From Membranipora membranacea (lineage: Eukaryota > Bryozoa > Gymnolaemata > Cheilostomatida > Membraniporidae), in assembly GCA_914767715.1 (NCBI GenBank), contig OU612072.1, positions 18,478,001-18,542,000 of the forward strand: a stretch of DNA of 64,000 nucleotides, in the 5' to 3' direction. The position numbers and the translations under genes were made by a program. Of the stretch, positions 33,820 through 45,735 are shown one piece after another (within the stretch, counting starts at the first letter, position 1; each line of letters begins with the position of its first letter). The notes under the pieces are model-generated. The model did no database searches, was not told the origin of the DNA, and saw nothing but the letters and a program-made list of their open reading frames with translations.

Positions 33820-33919
33820 GTATAACAATAAGCTATTTTTCCTGGAATTAATCGAATTCTACCCAAGACACAAAATGATATACAGAAAGATATTATCTTT
33901 TATTCACTCTAAACACAGT

Positions 33920-34224
33920 CAGGTTTCCCATTCTTTAATTGTCGCCGTGACATAATTATTCACGCATCTCAACACAGCAAGTGTCGTCATATTAATCACA
34001 GGAAATCTCTGACTGTAGGAATCGTAATAATATACAATCACATTCAAACTCCCGTCCATCTTTATCTCTCTCTTCATACCGTGTGAGAAACCTTGATGTT
34101 GCTCCGTTTTTTTTTATTGGGGTATCAATACGCCTCTTCCTGATGCCACTGTGATTCACAGGGAGTCGAACATTGGAGCTCTTGAATGAAAAGCCATGCT
34201 CTACCCATTGCACCACAGTCCACA
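33920..34224 (-). mobile_element. tRNA-derived SINE, left arm
   Basis: Read on the minus strand from 34224, GTGGTGCAATGGGTAGAGC gives an A box region and GTTCGACTCCCTG a B box. A non-tRNA body follows, ending near AATAATTATGTCACGGCGAC. This is a different SINE family from the one at 13476. The mirror copy is at 55906-56185. It lies immediately downstream of the peptide gene in both arms. Confidence 0.7.
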
Positions 34225-34422
34225 ATTGCCCTAATGATAACTTTCATATTGCTTTGCCAATTTAACATTAGTCTGTATGGTGTCACATTGGCAAAACAAA
34301 AATCCTAATGTTAATTGCCATGCTACAACCTCAACGAATTGAATCGTTATCGGAAACAATTAATTTGAGAAAAGTATATTTTTATTGAAAGACAGTAATC
34401 AAATGAGATCGTATCTAGATAA

Positions 34423-34520
34423 GTCAGTGTCACATAATGAGAATCATCATACCGAGCTCGTAAGCACAGTCTCAGTAGCGGAGAGTTAATGTGGTGACTC
34501 TATAACCCGGAATCCCACAA
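34423..34520 (-). repeat. dispersed 100 bp repeat, copy 2
   Basis: Reverse complement of 8199-8297. It ends in CCCACA followed by ACTGGTGCTCGCCGAGTG, which resembles an LTR end plus primer-binding site. It lies 26 bases inside the point where left-right symmetry breaks, so an LTR element may have caused the break. Confidence 0.7.
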
Positions 34521-35288
34521 CTGGTGCTCGCCGAGTGATGAGAGAACTCACGACCATCAGACTATTGTTTTTGATTAATCAACTCCTTACTTTATCTAGC
34601 TCTTTACTTTGTTGAAATCGTAAGTAGACATATGTCTCCGTCAGAATATCGAGCAAATCTAGAAGTACAGAAGTGTTGATAACTATTACCAGTATTCAGT
34701 GACAGTATTCATTGATTCACTTCCTGTTTTGGAGACAAGTGTGATTAAAAATAAATCCAAGCAAAGATGCCAATCATTTATGGATTAGCATTTGTATGCT
34801 GGTGTCAAGTTCTCCATGGTATACAAAATCTGTACACCATTGTACTGATAATTAAACCATGATTTATTGGCTTTATAACTCACACTATGTTATTTTCTAT
34901 AGTGCAGGTTCACAACCAGCCGGATTATTTATTGCATAAAAATGGTCTTCCTCTTATCACAAGAAAACCACAGTAAGTCATGGGTCCATCTCATTTTAAT
35001 TAGGGGTAAGAGTTGCAGTTCAAGGGTGTACCTAGGAAATTATCAATTCAAATTCACATGTGAGTAGGAGGAAAGTTAGTAGACTGTGAGGCTATCAAAA
35101 GATTTTAAATGTTGAAATTATTGGATAAAAATTCTTTATGTTATTATTAGGAATTCTCATAATCATTTAAGGACCTGAGGCTGTTGAGCTGAGGAGTTGG
35201 GACTGCCTGCTCGTCGTCGGTGATGCCTAGTTTTGAGATATCGACCGAGACAGACAGCCCCGCCTACCAGAAAACTTCAGACCAAGGC

Positions 35289-35605
35289 CAAAGATTATGA
35301 GAGAATATTATTAGAAGAAATTATGAGAGAATATTATTAGAAGAAATTATGAGAGAAATTATCAGAGATATAATGAGGAGAAATAATAAGAAAAATTATT
35401 GAGAGAAAATATGAGAAAAAATTATTGGAAGAAATTATGAGAGAAAATTATAAGAAGAAATTATGAGAGAATATTATTAGAAGAAATTATGAGAGAAATT
35501 ATCATAGATATAATGAGGAGAAATTATGAGAAAAATTATTGAGAGAAATTATGAGACAAAATTATTGGAAGAAATTATGCGAGAAAATTATGTGAAGAAA
35601 ATGAG
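35289..35605. repeat. GAGAAATTAT minisatellite
   Basis: Imperfect repeats of about 26 bases built from GAGAGAATATTATTAGAAGA and AATTATGA-type blocks. The top strand is almost free of C for over 300 bases. Confidence 0.85.
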
Positions 35606-35918
35606 AAGATTTAGGGCCTGGATCCAGTGCTGGTGAGTACTCTTTTGGAATGAATCAATGAATGTGGAGGCAGTCATCCATTGTCTATTAAAAGTGCACA
35701 AATTGATATTCAGCTTGATGGTTACCGAAACCTTTATATCTGTTCCATCAGAGGAGTCATCACCCGTGAAATTTATGTGTTAAATGTTGTGTTTAGAAAA
35801 ATTATAATGTTGAGTTAATGTTGAGCTATTTTGTTGTTAATGATTTTGAGGAGTATTTTAGTCTGAAAGCTTTCCTTGTTTGAGAAAATCTGATAATTGG
35901 CCTGTTATTAACAGAAGA

Positions 35919-36580
35919 CTTAAAGACTTTGTTTGAGGCTGCTTTTTTGTATCACATCTTATTCTCCATATTTTATTCCATCATGTGAGCGATTTTCAGC
36001 TTTAGAATCCAAATATTGAGGAAGTTATGGCCTCTCAAACTTCCAGGGTGATTGCCTTCAATCGGCATTGGGAATAAGCGGATGTTTCCCCTGGGGTACG
36101 TCACAACCATAGACATGTGTTTTGTCCATGGTCATACTTATTATGAGTTATTAGTTAATACACTAATAATCACACATATAAGATGATGATCAAAATTCAG
36201 ATCTGGGTGGGAATCGAACCCGGGTCCCCATACGTATAGGCCACTTGGACCAGCTGGTTTAGCAAGTAAACAATATAGCTCAGTGTTAGCGGCGTTGCCT
36301 GCAAAGCCATTTGGACCTGGGTTCGAGACCGTTACAGATCTGAACATTTTGATCATCAACATATTTATTAGTGTATCGTAATAAGTATGATGGTTGTGAC
36401 GTACCCTAGGGATTGCCGGCTGATTCTTACTGCCGATAAATTGCCGTCACCTTGGAAGTTTGAGAGGCCATAAGTTCCTCAATATTTGGATTCTAAAGCT
36501 GAAAATTGCTCACATGATAGAATAAAATATGGACAATAAGATCTGATACAAAAGAGAAGCCTCAAACAAAGTCTTTAAAG
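35919..36580. mobile_element. foldback MITE with two opposed tRNA-like cores
   Basis: CTTAAAGACTTTGTTTGAGGCT starts the left arm at 35919, and its complement ends at 36580. The arms remain complementary for at least 130 bases, and further blocks match inward (TACGTCACAACCATAGACAT and ATGGTTGTGACGTACC). The centre has two tRNA-like sequences facing each other: B box complement GGAATCGAACC at 36210-36220 on the minus strand, and TAGCTCAGTGTTAGC with GGTTCGAGACC (36276-36330) on the plus strand. Same family as 31013-31545. Confidence 0.75.
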
Positions 36581-38269
36581 ATGTTTGTGTGCCTAGGAGA
36601 CAAGCTTTTAAAACATTTGCGTTCATGTGGCAGAAATAGGTAAGTATGATTAATGTCGTGAAAATAATGCTTGAAAATAAATGCGAGCTAAGCCTAGTCT
36701 ATTTGTTTAACAGTGTCTGAGCCAGAAATTGTATTTGTGGTAGCATGGTCTCAAGGGTAAAGAATCTGATAGATAAGTCGTGTATACAATGTGATCCCAA
36801 TGGTATTTAGTATTAGATCTTATGAGAATAATTTATTGGGGAAAGGTGATTAATCTGAAGGTTAACTATAGGTAAGGTTGGTAGCAGTGAGTAAACGTTG
36901 ATGAACATTTAACTGTGTGGACAAAATTTCAAATTTCATGGAAAGTCCAACCTAAATTACTGTATTTTCAGTAGCTGACATGAAGAAATTCAAGTGCAAG
37001 TTGCACTAAAAATAAGATGGGCTCTGCCTATTAATGAATTAAGGCATTGTCCCCTTGGCACATCATAGACAATTGAGTCAGTCATGAGATTTTGGGTACC
37101 AACATAAATTGGAGTTTGCAAACTAGATAGGAGTGTTGTAGGAATTAGAAATCGCCTACATCAAACATCAGAGTGGGTCTACACGGAAAATTAGATCCAA
37201 AATTAAGACTTAGCTTAAATATAGTTAAAATCTCAACTTGGTGGGACCACCACCAAAAGAGATAACTGGTAAAAGAAAGTTTGGTGACTTACCGGCAATT
37301 GGTAATCAGTAAGAGGTAGCATCTAAATGTCAAGGCTTCATTTGTTGCCTATAGAGTTCTCACTGCTTGTTCATATCCGAGGGCCTCAGGATCTCATGAC
37401 TACAAATAAAAAAGATTTCAACATTTTCAAGGGCTCGAGTTGGTACATCCTCGAGCTACAGATTTAGAGACGGTTTCAGACTTTCTGTGCATATTATAAA
37501 CTAATTAATTAAGTAAGGTATATATTCAAAAGGAAGTCAATTGGTTGTCTACAACATCCCTGAGAAATGATATCTGCTTGTTGATAGCCTGTGGGTCCAC
37601 AGGACAATATATTATGTATACTTTTTGGTTAAACAGAACTTGGTTTTACTATTTTATTCACTTTGACATGTAAGTTAGTCTGAGGATTGAAGCCCTTGTC
37701 ATGTTGTGACTACCACCACGATCATGGATAGCAAAAAAGGACTCACAAAAGAAAGGTATTTTAAATTGAACAACTCTACTAAAACATGAGACAACTCAAA
37801 ATTCCCCATTTTTCTTTGATAATTATTTATTGAGACTAGAGCTGAAGCTGTGGGCAAGTTATGGAATCCCAGTCTTGGTGAAGGTTTAGGCACAGGATTA
37901 GTGATGATCCCCAGAATGGTTGAATTTTTACCTATGCGGTCCGAGACCTCACCTTGTTGATCAGGTTGTAAAGACTAAGACAAGAAACTATCCATTACCA
38001 CCAGGCAGAGATAATTTGTTAAATTAAGGAAGGGTTTCACCGCCTATAATTGTCATTTGTGGTCTATTGTATGTAGAGGACAGCAGTGTTAATAATAGGA
38101 TAAGAACAATTGAAATGATCATTATTAACAACATTGGGTTTCTGTAGTTGTAGTATCGAGGCATTAACGGACCACTCACCGGGATGCAGGATGTTTGACG
38201 GCCTAAAACAAAATTGGTTTATAGTGATTTGAATGAATAGTACTGAAATGTGGGTGCCTCACCATGCCT

Positions 38270-39563
38270 AATCACCCTCATACTGGGAAATATAGTATGA
38301 TGGATAGGGTTTCCCATTCACTTGATGACTGGGCCTAGGTCACAAGCGACTATGGTATAACATAGTGCATTATAAAAGCGAGCCTATCCAACTCAATCAG
38401 GGGATAAGGAAAATGGGAGGGGACACCTGCTTTGGTTGGTTATTGAATCCAATTGATACTTTAAAGGGCAACCAAGGTTTCGCAGCAATGCATTAATGGG
38501 TAGCAAATAATGCGCTGGGCAGCATCAGCTTTGTGCATTACGCGATGCAAAACTCAAAGTAGTTGCTGACTCTAAGCTGGGTAACACTTCAGTTTAGGGG
38601 AGGTTCCAAGACTTTGGTGTAATGATTATAGAGCACAGGCTAAATAATAACAGGAACAGGAAACTGCTATGTGGTATTCTCTTTTAGCTGAGTTTGAGTT
38701 CCTGATGGAAGAAATGCTTCACAAGAATTCTGGCTGAATAATCATCCGAATTATATTTTGTCTTTTTCCCCATGCAGAAGGTGCAATCTGCTATTAATCA
38801 ATGAGAAGTTGGTTGAAACCCTGGTTGCCCTTTAATAACAATTCACATGATTAACATCATGCAGCAATCACAATAATACTTGATTTTGTGAAGGTCAGAT
38901 TAACATGTATTGCTATCATGGGGGTGGTCCTATCTGCTTCTCTACTGTAGGTACAATGTCACCATAGGAAGGTTACTAACCATCAGACTGTCCTCCAGCA
39001 TCTTAACAACATGACTCATGATTTGAATGCTGGCAACAATTTTAGTACTAACTATAACTAACTATATTCACCACTATTTATATGCCCTGCTAGTACCCTT
39101 GCTGTACCTCTTTGGGCTGATGTAGAATGTAATATCTTTAAACTTACTCACTATGGTTGGGGAGGCTCAATCAGAATATCCAACTTCAAAATCAGTGTCT
39201 AGACTGGGAACATCTAGGCCTACTGCTTGTCAGTATCAGCTCCAAAGAACAAGAGTTTGCAGTCTTGCCATTGTGTTGGCCCACACCCACTTCCTGTTTA
39301 ACTCTTAGAGATTCCATTTTTTTTATTGGTTCATTTGAATTGAGAGTTGTCTTGTGTTTAAATAAGAGGACACAATATGTGAATTTTTGAAAGGTGGTGA
39401 GTAAATTTTATATTGTACTACAAGGAGTCTTACTCCTTGGTGTGTGTACCTACAAATAAATGAATAAATTGAATACAGTTTTAATATTATGAAGTGAGAA
39501 AAGGTAATTTATCAGTGAGAGAAACAGAACTTGGTGAGATCATTGAAAAAAAACTGACCTGAC
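38270..39563 (+). repeat. inner inverted repeat, left copy
   Basis: It matches 54427-55325 in reverse complement, for example AGGAAGGTTACTAACCATCA and ACAAGGAGTCTTACTCCTTG. The pair is arranged around nearly the same axis as the outer arms, so it is probably a continuation of the same duplication. A 39157-39390 frame is matched by 54645-54863, but differences are not silent-biased and I regard it as non-coding. The left copy carries a 367 bp MITE that the right copy lacks. Confidence 0.88.
38465..38831 (+). mobile_element. TTAA-type MITE, copy 1
   Basis: It begins AGGGCAACCAAGGTTTCGC at 38465 and ends with CTGGTTGCCCT at 38831, flanked by TTAA on both sides (38461-38464 and 38832-38835). The mirror site in the right inner repeat has a single TTAA at 55126-55129 and no insert. 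A second copy lies at 47840-48216 in reverse orientation. TTAA duplication fits piggyBac or Kolobok superfamilies. AGGG ends favour Kolobok slightly, but without a transposase I do not choose. Confidence 0.88.
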
Positions 39564-42429
39564 TGACCTGATTTTTTTCACTTTGGAGAATGAGTAGGCT
39601 ATGGGTACAGCAGATCTTCTCAGCTCTTTTCATTTTATTCATTGTCCCCTCCCCATAGACCACTGAATAAGTAGTAGGCAGCCAATGCATGTTTGGGTAG
39701 AATAGATGGATACTGTTTCACTCGCTGGCTAGATAGACTAAAGCAGGTGACATTTTCAGAGGTCGGATAATGGTATTTGGGTACCCAGGCATAGTTGAGC
39801 TGCAAATTTTATCAATTGACTATAATTACAATAGTTACTAAACAAGCAAAGTGAAACATCTCCCAAAAAAAATCATCTGCTGGTTGCTTTGCCGGTCTTG
39901 ACAAGCTTGGTTGGAGGATTTCCCCCCTCCTATCAGCAATGCCTGTCAAATCATAATCACCAATTTGCATCAAATGAGAAGACAACTCGGCATTTTTATT
40001 GAGTTGCGACATTTGCGACGTCAGTGGTTCCGAGCTAATGTGACTTTTAAGAAATTGCGACGTTTGTGTGTTTGCGACGTTTTAAAAACCCTTCGTTGCG
40101 ACGTATTTGGGATTGCGACGTTAGTGGAATGCTAGATTGCGACAGTTTGACGTTTGCGACATTTGTGGGTTCAACAAGGGCTGTATCCATGGGTTATGAG
40201 TCAGGGTCAGGCGGGTGGGTGCAAGAGGGGTGTATTAGCGCCTTCCCGCCAGAGGGGTAAGGAGGACCTCCCCCAGGAAAATATGAAAAGTCAGAGGCCT
40301 TTTTTAAGAAGACGATTTTACAAGAAATTGGCCGCAGGGATCTGAGAGTTACAGGGAGGGATACCATCTTATCCCTACTGTGATCGATACTTGGAACTGA
40401 AAAAGAATCGGTGGATATTCATTATATAGTGTGGAACCATTGTTGAACATGCATTGTTCAGAGGTTGTTTGTCCAACTTTGGCCCGAGGTATGTTTTAGG
40501 GCCTCAAGAATATTTGCTCACTACCTCCGCCAAGTGTGTATCCCATAGTCCTTGTTAGGCTTTTCAAATTTATTTACGGGATTGACCTGGACTGATTAAC
40601 GGAGTACGACTTATAGGTTCCTTCAACTCCAAGCTTGATAGGCTGGAGTTTGTAACTTGGTAACTAAACAGAGCTAGCAACTTTATTGCCCATGGTTTAG
40701 CTTGAGTGTATCCGTCTGACGTTGATATCTAACCGGTTTACTTTCCTACATAAGGTTATAATTGGAATTGACCAAAGGCAAGCAAAATTATATCAAAGAA
40801 TCTGTGGCAGCTCATCCATCTGCTTGTGTTCACCGATAGAATGGAATCTTTACTGTGCATACCTAATTTTGTCTTGATTTCAGTGATTTGAGTTGATGAA
40901 AGTATAGCTTTATCGCACAATTTTGTATGAATCGGCTTTTGAGACATAACACATCCTAAATACACCGTTGAGAATTATCTATTACGAAGAGAGGACGAAA
41001 TATAAATAATGATAATATATAGTAAAATACAGGTTAATTGTGTCTTAATAATGAGTTAGAATTATATGATAACGTTCAGGATGTCTCGAGCTTGGATTTC
41101 TGTTAATGTAGAGCTTTTTAAAAACAGCTACACACTTAGTTTTGCAACAATAACACACAATACCATCAGCATTGTATAGCGTTACGTCAATTCACTCCAT
41201 TCATGAAGGGGCATACTCAGATTGAATTCATTATAATTTCCAACTGATCAAAGATATCTGGATAATTTTTTCAATGATTATTCTCTAGATATCCATACAA
41301 ATTTCTGCTGCTTCATTTTATCTGACCATAGATCATTGCAAACAAAACTTTAAAGATGACAAATACAAAAAATAAAATGTCATGACGTTGCGCTATTAGC
41401 AGCACATCAACATTCTTGGTAAGTTGTTTTTAATTTTTATGAAAAGCTTATGGTATCAGGAAACTATATCCAGAGTGTTAGCTCTAGATATTGAGAACTT
41501 TTATCTCAAGTTAAAGATATGTTCTGAAAGGTTGATTATGGAAAAAGTTGTCCCCCCCTGATTAACATGAGTGAAATTCCATGAAACCCCCCTTGTGATT
41601 CCTGTTCTGAGGGTGGAATACAAAAATATTACACTTATACTAAATAATGTATGAAACTCAGCTATTACACTTTCAACATGGATTTTGACCCCGGGATCCC
41701 CAACTATTAGCTTAGATACTGTGATCAGTCTAGTTGTGATGATCACATTAGCAGTATGCTGATGTAATCCAGAACTTTATTGTTTAACTCGACTGTACAT
41801 CAGCTCTTTGAGCCTTTTCTATCCTGTTTAAAGGTAGTTATATTATTTTCTTGCTGCATATTTTCATAATATTATTTTCCATAAACGCAGCGACTTGTTT
41901 TGGATAAACTACTGCTACTTTAAAGGATCATTAATTCATGGAATATTTCTCTTTTGCTATCAATGCGTTACATCGTTAATCGTTTGAGATGCTCAACACT
42001 GCTGCCGTTATATTTGCCACGCTACTTGAGCTACATTATCTCCATGCCTGTATCTCTGCTGCTGCAAATATCGCTGAATGTTTCCGTACAACTTTCAGGC
42101 ATCACTAGAGAATGGCATATTCTACAAGGCTCCATGGCTAAACTAGACTCACTGTAGTATTAATGTGTTATTATCAGCCCAGGCGATGATCGCGCAACAA
42201 GGTACATTTTCTTGCAGTACCTCAACTCCATGAACATTAAGTTTGATGAATACCATGAATTATCCATATCGCATTGTTACGTATTTGAATTGATCACAAT
42301 ATTTTTGACTTTTAGTGCACCGCACCGATATTTTTTTATTATTGTAAAACGTAATGTTGTAGTTTCTACGATTCGGTCTAAGGAAAACAAAGATCAGTAG
42401 AACTCAACCCCTCACACTTGATGGCTGAT
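39564..42429. other. unique central DNA, no gene recognised
   Basis: Contains a cluster of TTGCGACG motifs (40002-40170) and a GTCTTGACAAGCTTGG motif at 39892. Open frames up to 81 codons have no recognisable content. Confidence 0.5.
40002..40170. repeat. cluster of TTGCGAC(G/A)T motifs
   Basis: Eight copies of TTGCGAC followed mostly by GT or AT lie at about 40003, 40012, 40054, 40072, 40095, 40114, 40136 and 40152, all in the same orientation and unevenly spaced (9 to 42 bases). The motif is CpG-containing and strongly over-represented against an AT-rich background. It may be a decayed short tandem repeat or a protein-binding cluster. Confidence 0.75.
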
Positions 42430-42607
42430 ACAATGATTATTATCATCATATATGTATTTATCAATATACATTATAATATGGTACTTACTTGGTACTTGAA
42501 GGTTAATCGCCAACTTCTGTGAGAATGTTGTGGCAATATGTCATCTCGTCTGTCCGTCTCCGTTCCGGGTGTGCAACGTATTGTCGGTAGATCGATCGCC
42601 ATCAACC

Positions 42608-43713
42608 TTAGCCTGCCACTGGGGGTCCCTCGAGGAGGGTGCTGCCGATCGGTAGGGCGTTCCACAGTTTAGCAGTGCTCACAAAGAAGCTGTTCTGGTG
42701 CAGTTTGGTATTGCAGTGAGGGATAAAAAACTGCGATTGGTGTTTCCTTGACTGTCCAGCATGTGTAGGATGTGGAGAGAGGTAGTCAGTGATGTTAACA
42801 GCAACCTTGTTGTAGTGCATAGCGCGGAAGATGCCGAGCCTTCTTCTCTCCCTCCGGTCTTTGAGTGTGTCCCACTCCAGGTCCTCCAGAGGTTTTGTAG
42901 TGCTGGTGGTGTGATCAGTTCTTCTGACATTGGACACCATCCGGGCTGCTCTTCTTTGGACTGCTTCAATGGAGTTTATCTGAGTATTGGTCAGAGCTCC
43001 ATCCCACACCGTGCTCGAGTACTCAATGACGGGTCGTACCAGATATTTGTATGCCCGACTTCTCAAGTCCGGGAGCGACGGGGGGATAGTTCTGCTGACA
43101 TAGCCAAGTCTACCCGATGCTTTACTGGTGATAAACGTACTGTTTTCATTCCATCTCAGTGTGTTTTCCAACTTGATTCCTAGGTATTTCACTCCGGTAG
43201 CTTTTGGCATGTCAATGTTGTGCAGGGTGAAGGTATTGTTCACACCTCGCTCTCGTTTTCGGCTGAACTTGATATGCTCGCATTTGAGAGCATTGAATTT
43301 CATTTTCAATTCTTTCTCCCAAGTATCTAGTGTGTGGAGGTCTTCTTGGAGTTTATCTCGATTGTCAGCAGTATTATAGATGACAGTGTCATCCGCAAAT
43401 AGTCTGGCATTGGACCTGACAGAGTCAGGGAGGTCATTGATGAAGATGGTGAAGAGTAGGGGCCCAATGACTGAGCCTTGGGGAACTCCTGATGTTACTT
43501 TACAGGGAGTGGAAGGAAAGCCATCCACAACCACGACTTGGATTCTCTTTGAAAGGAAGTCCTCAATCCATCTGGTGGCTTGATTATTGACTCCGATGTT
43601 TTTAGCTTGTGGACAAGTTGGACATGGTCAACCTTGTCGAAAGCTTTCGCGAAGTCAAAGAAGCAAGCATCAACTTCTTTCCCTTGGTCCATGAGTGCCG
43701 AGATATCTGCCAA
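42608..43713 (-). pseudogene. LINE reverse transcriptase, C-terminal part
   Basis: Two overlapping minus-strand frames (43713-43495 and 43534-42608) cover the RT palm and thumb. The first holds DACFFDFAKAFDKVDHVQLV, with the first catalytic Asp. The second holds SGVPQGSVIGPLLFTIFINDL and ARLFADDTVIYN, the FADD box, at about residues 16-50. The thumb follows with LKYLGIKLENTLRW-type strands, then EYSSTVWDGAL and an IEAVQRRAARM helix, which is the usual CR1/L2/Jockey ending. The join near 43520 is a frameshift. No RNase H follows. Confidence 0.9.
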
Positions 43714-43740
43714 AAGCTCTACGAGCTGCGACTCACAACA

Positions 43741-44640
43741 TCATTTCGGTCGAAATCCATGTTGTTTTGGTGTGAGTTTCTCTGTAGTCTCCAGGTGGTG
43801 TGCTACTTGGCTAGTGATGATATGCTCAAGTAGTTTGCTCGCGACACAGGTGAGGCTAATGGGTCGGTAGTTAGAAGGCTGGTATTTATCTCCTTTTTTG
43901 AAGACTGGACAGACTCGTGCTTTCCTGCAGTCAGATGGTACCGTCGAGGTGTCCAGGGGTCTCTGAAAGAGATGGGTCAAAGGTCCTGCTAATACTGGTG
44001 CCAACTGCTTTAATAGTCTAGGGCTGAGGTCATCAGGTCCTGTGGCCTTGTAGGGATTGAGTTTCTTCAGTAAAGCTAGGACTCCATTTTCAGAGATTTT
44101 TATCTTTGACATGTCATTGGAGCCAGCGGTGTTTACAGGCTCTGATGGGGAGACAGGGTTGAAGACAGAGTGAAACTGTTTATTTAGTGCCTCTGCCTTT
44201 TCTGTAGGGTCTGTAATTAGTTTCGAGTTGACTCGCAATGTGCCAACTCCAGAGTTGTCTGATCTTTTCTGTTTGACGTAAGCCCAGAATTTCTTGTTTG
44301 TCTTGCTGCTATCATTTTCTTCTTCTGTCAAGATGTTTTCCACGAACTTGTTGTGTTCCTTGCGAAACTCCCTCTGAACTTCTTTTCTGACATCATTGTA
44401 TCTCTTCTCCAGTTGTTGTCCTCCATTTTTCCTCGTTCTTCTATGCAGTCGTTTTTTGAGTTTGATCTTCTGCTCCAGGATAGGGCTGACCCACGGTTTT
44501 CGATTGTATTTCTTTGTTGTCTTGGTAGGGATAAATTTCTTAGCTCCCTCATGGATGGTGTTCTTGAGGTGCGTCCACATCTTTTCAACTGGTTGTCGGC
44601 TAGTTGTGAGCTTTTGTGGTGTTGGTGTAACATGTTTCAA
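43741..44640 (-). pseudogene. LINE RT N-terminal part
   Basis: A 299-codon frame with a basic linker (KPWVSPILEQKIKLKKRLHR), the AYVKQKRSDNSG block, then RT motifs: LNPYKATGPDDLSPRLLKQL (motif 0/1), ARVCPVFKKGDKYQPSNYRP (motif 1/2) and KLTPKQHGFRPK. After FRPK a stop interrupts; the continuation ELLADISALMDQGKEVDA lies in another frame. Confidence 0.9.
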
Positions 44641-45505
44641 TAGTCCATCCCAACCAACGCCAGATGGTCCTTGGGGCCTGTTTTCTCCTGTTTGCCCGGA
44701 GTGACAGTTCTGTGTAGCAGATGTGGTGATCGCTGATGCCGGGTAAGATTTTGGTTCTCTTGACTCGTTCTGGTATATTCGTCATGATTATATCCAGTGT
44801 GCTGTTGATCCTTGTGGGTTCTTTACCAAGCTGTGTCAGACCTGCAGTGTCTAGTAGTTCTTTGAATTCCTGATGGTTTGATTGTTGAGGGCAATTTGGT
44901 TTGAGTTGCATGGCAGGCCAGTCCCAGCCTGGTAGGTTGAAGTCACCTGCAATGATGTTTTTATGGTTGTCTGCTAAAATATTATCAACAGGGTTTCGTA
45001 ACTGAGGGATGGTTGGTTTGTCTGCTACATTGGGTCTATAGCAAGCTCCTATGTAGAGATGTTGTTGTCCAGTCAGAATAGCCTTGACCCAGATGAATTC
45101 TGCGCCTTGGCTTTTCTCGTCAACCTCTGTAGAGCTGATGGTGTTGTTGACAGCAATGAGAACTCCACCACCACCTCCAGCTGGGCGGTCTCTTCTAAAC
45201 ACGCTGTAGTCACCGAGTTCAAGCTCAGCTGTGTAGATCTCTGGTTTCAGCCATGTCCCTGTCGCTATTATGATGTCTGGTTCTGAGCACTCTATCATGT
45301 TTTTCCAGGCTCCGAGTTTGGAAAGTAGCGACTGGCAATTTACATTGATGAGTCTCAGTGGTTTGTCTTTTTGTCTGGTTTTTCGCTCCAATTTGGGAGA
45401 TGACTCATGTTTAGGCATAGCATTATCATCTAGAGAATCTATACTGATCTGAGAGTCACTCGACAAATCTTCATTAGTGGTACTGTATTTGTTTATGTTT
45501 GTCAC
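44600..45505 (-). pseudogene. LINE AP-endonuclease domain
   Basis: The 301-codon frame carries the APE-type nuclease: LRLINVNCQSLLSKLG (catalytic Asn), the position normally held by the SET/W glutamate block (IIIATGTWLKPEI), RDRPAGGGGGVLIAV, IGACYRPN, IIAGDFNLPGWDW (Asp/Asn pair) and ILPGISDHHICYTEL (the terminal SDH). In IIIATGTWL the usual Glu of E-T-W is Gly, so the nuclease may already be impaired. The frame is lost in the last 15 codons near 44640 and resumes in the RT frame. Confidence 0.9.
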
Positions 45506-45529
45506 TGAGCAATTGAAGGCAATATGGCT

Positions 45530-45735
45530 GTAGTTGATGGAATTACAGTTCAGACATGCCCAGGCAACGCTACTGTTGTCAAGTCTTGAGTATTCATTTG
45601 AGTTGATGTTTTGGCATGAAATGTGGAACCATGTTGAGCAGTTTTCTCATAGTATACCTTTATCTTCCCATGTGACAGGATGGTGACAAGCTCCACAGAG
45701 ATAGAGGCTGCTGATTTCAATGGGCTCCTCCTGGT
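45530..45735 (-). pseudogene. LINE N-terminal PHD finger remnant
   Basis: Upstream of the endonuclease, LYLCGACHHPVTWEDK gives the first C-x2-C pair. ENCSTWFHISCQNIN gives the middle Cys, His and Cys residues. VAWACLNCNS gives the last C-x2-C pair. The middle part is out of frame because of one-base indels near 45660 and 45600, and the codon before ENC is TGA where a Cys is expected. With these indels the frame is open but the finger is scrambled. PHD fingers in such LINEs are thought to bind modified histones. Confidence 0.72.

Larger units (their letters stand above)
22970..34396 (+). repeat. left arm of large inverted duplication
   Basis: This segment is repeated in reverse complement at 55728-64000. 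Matching landmarks are 24480-25500 with 62920-63890, 29240-29700 with 60680-61165, 30360-30580 with about 59870-60090, 31620-31850 with 58130-58360, 32720-33240 with 56885-57400, and 33540-33840 with 56280-56575. The match stops abruptly at TTTTTATTGAAAGACAGTA near 34396 and at the mirror position 55728. Arm-specific differences are a 2.04 kb hAT insertion here (26435-28473), a non-matching block at about 25503-26332, and about 0.4 kb near 24100-24480 absent on the right. The right arm continues beyond the window, so the full extent is unknown. Confidence 0.93.
34397..38269. other. left-specific segment between inverted-repeat blocks
   Basis: This 3.9 kb has no counterpart on the right, where only about 0.4 kb (55326-55727) separates the matching blocks. 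It holds the second copy of the 100 bp dispersed repeat (34423-34520), a purine-rich minisatellite (35289-35605) and a foldback element (35919-36580). No gene was recognised. The stretch 36600-38200 is plain AT-rich DNA. Confidence 0.6.

Noticed and set aside
39157-39390. 77-codon frame in the inner inverted repeat
   Set aside because: The mirror copy differs by indels and replacement changes without silent bias, and no family is recognised.
42761-43183. Plus-strand frames of 67-140 codons over 42.7-45.4 kb
   Set aside because: They are antisense shadows of the LINE reverse transcriptase and endonuclease.
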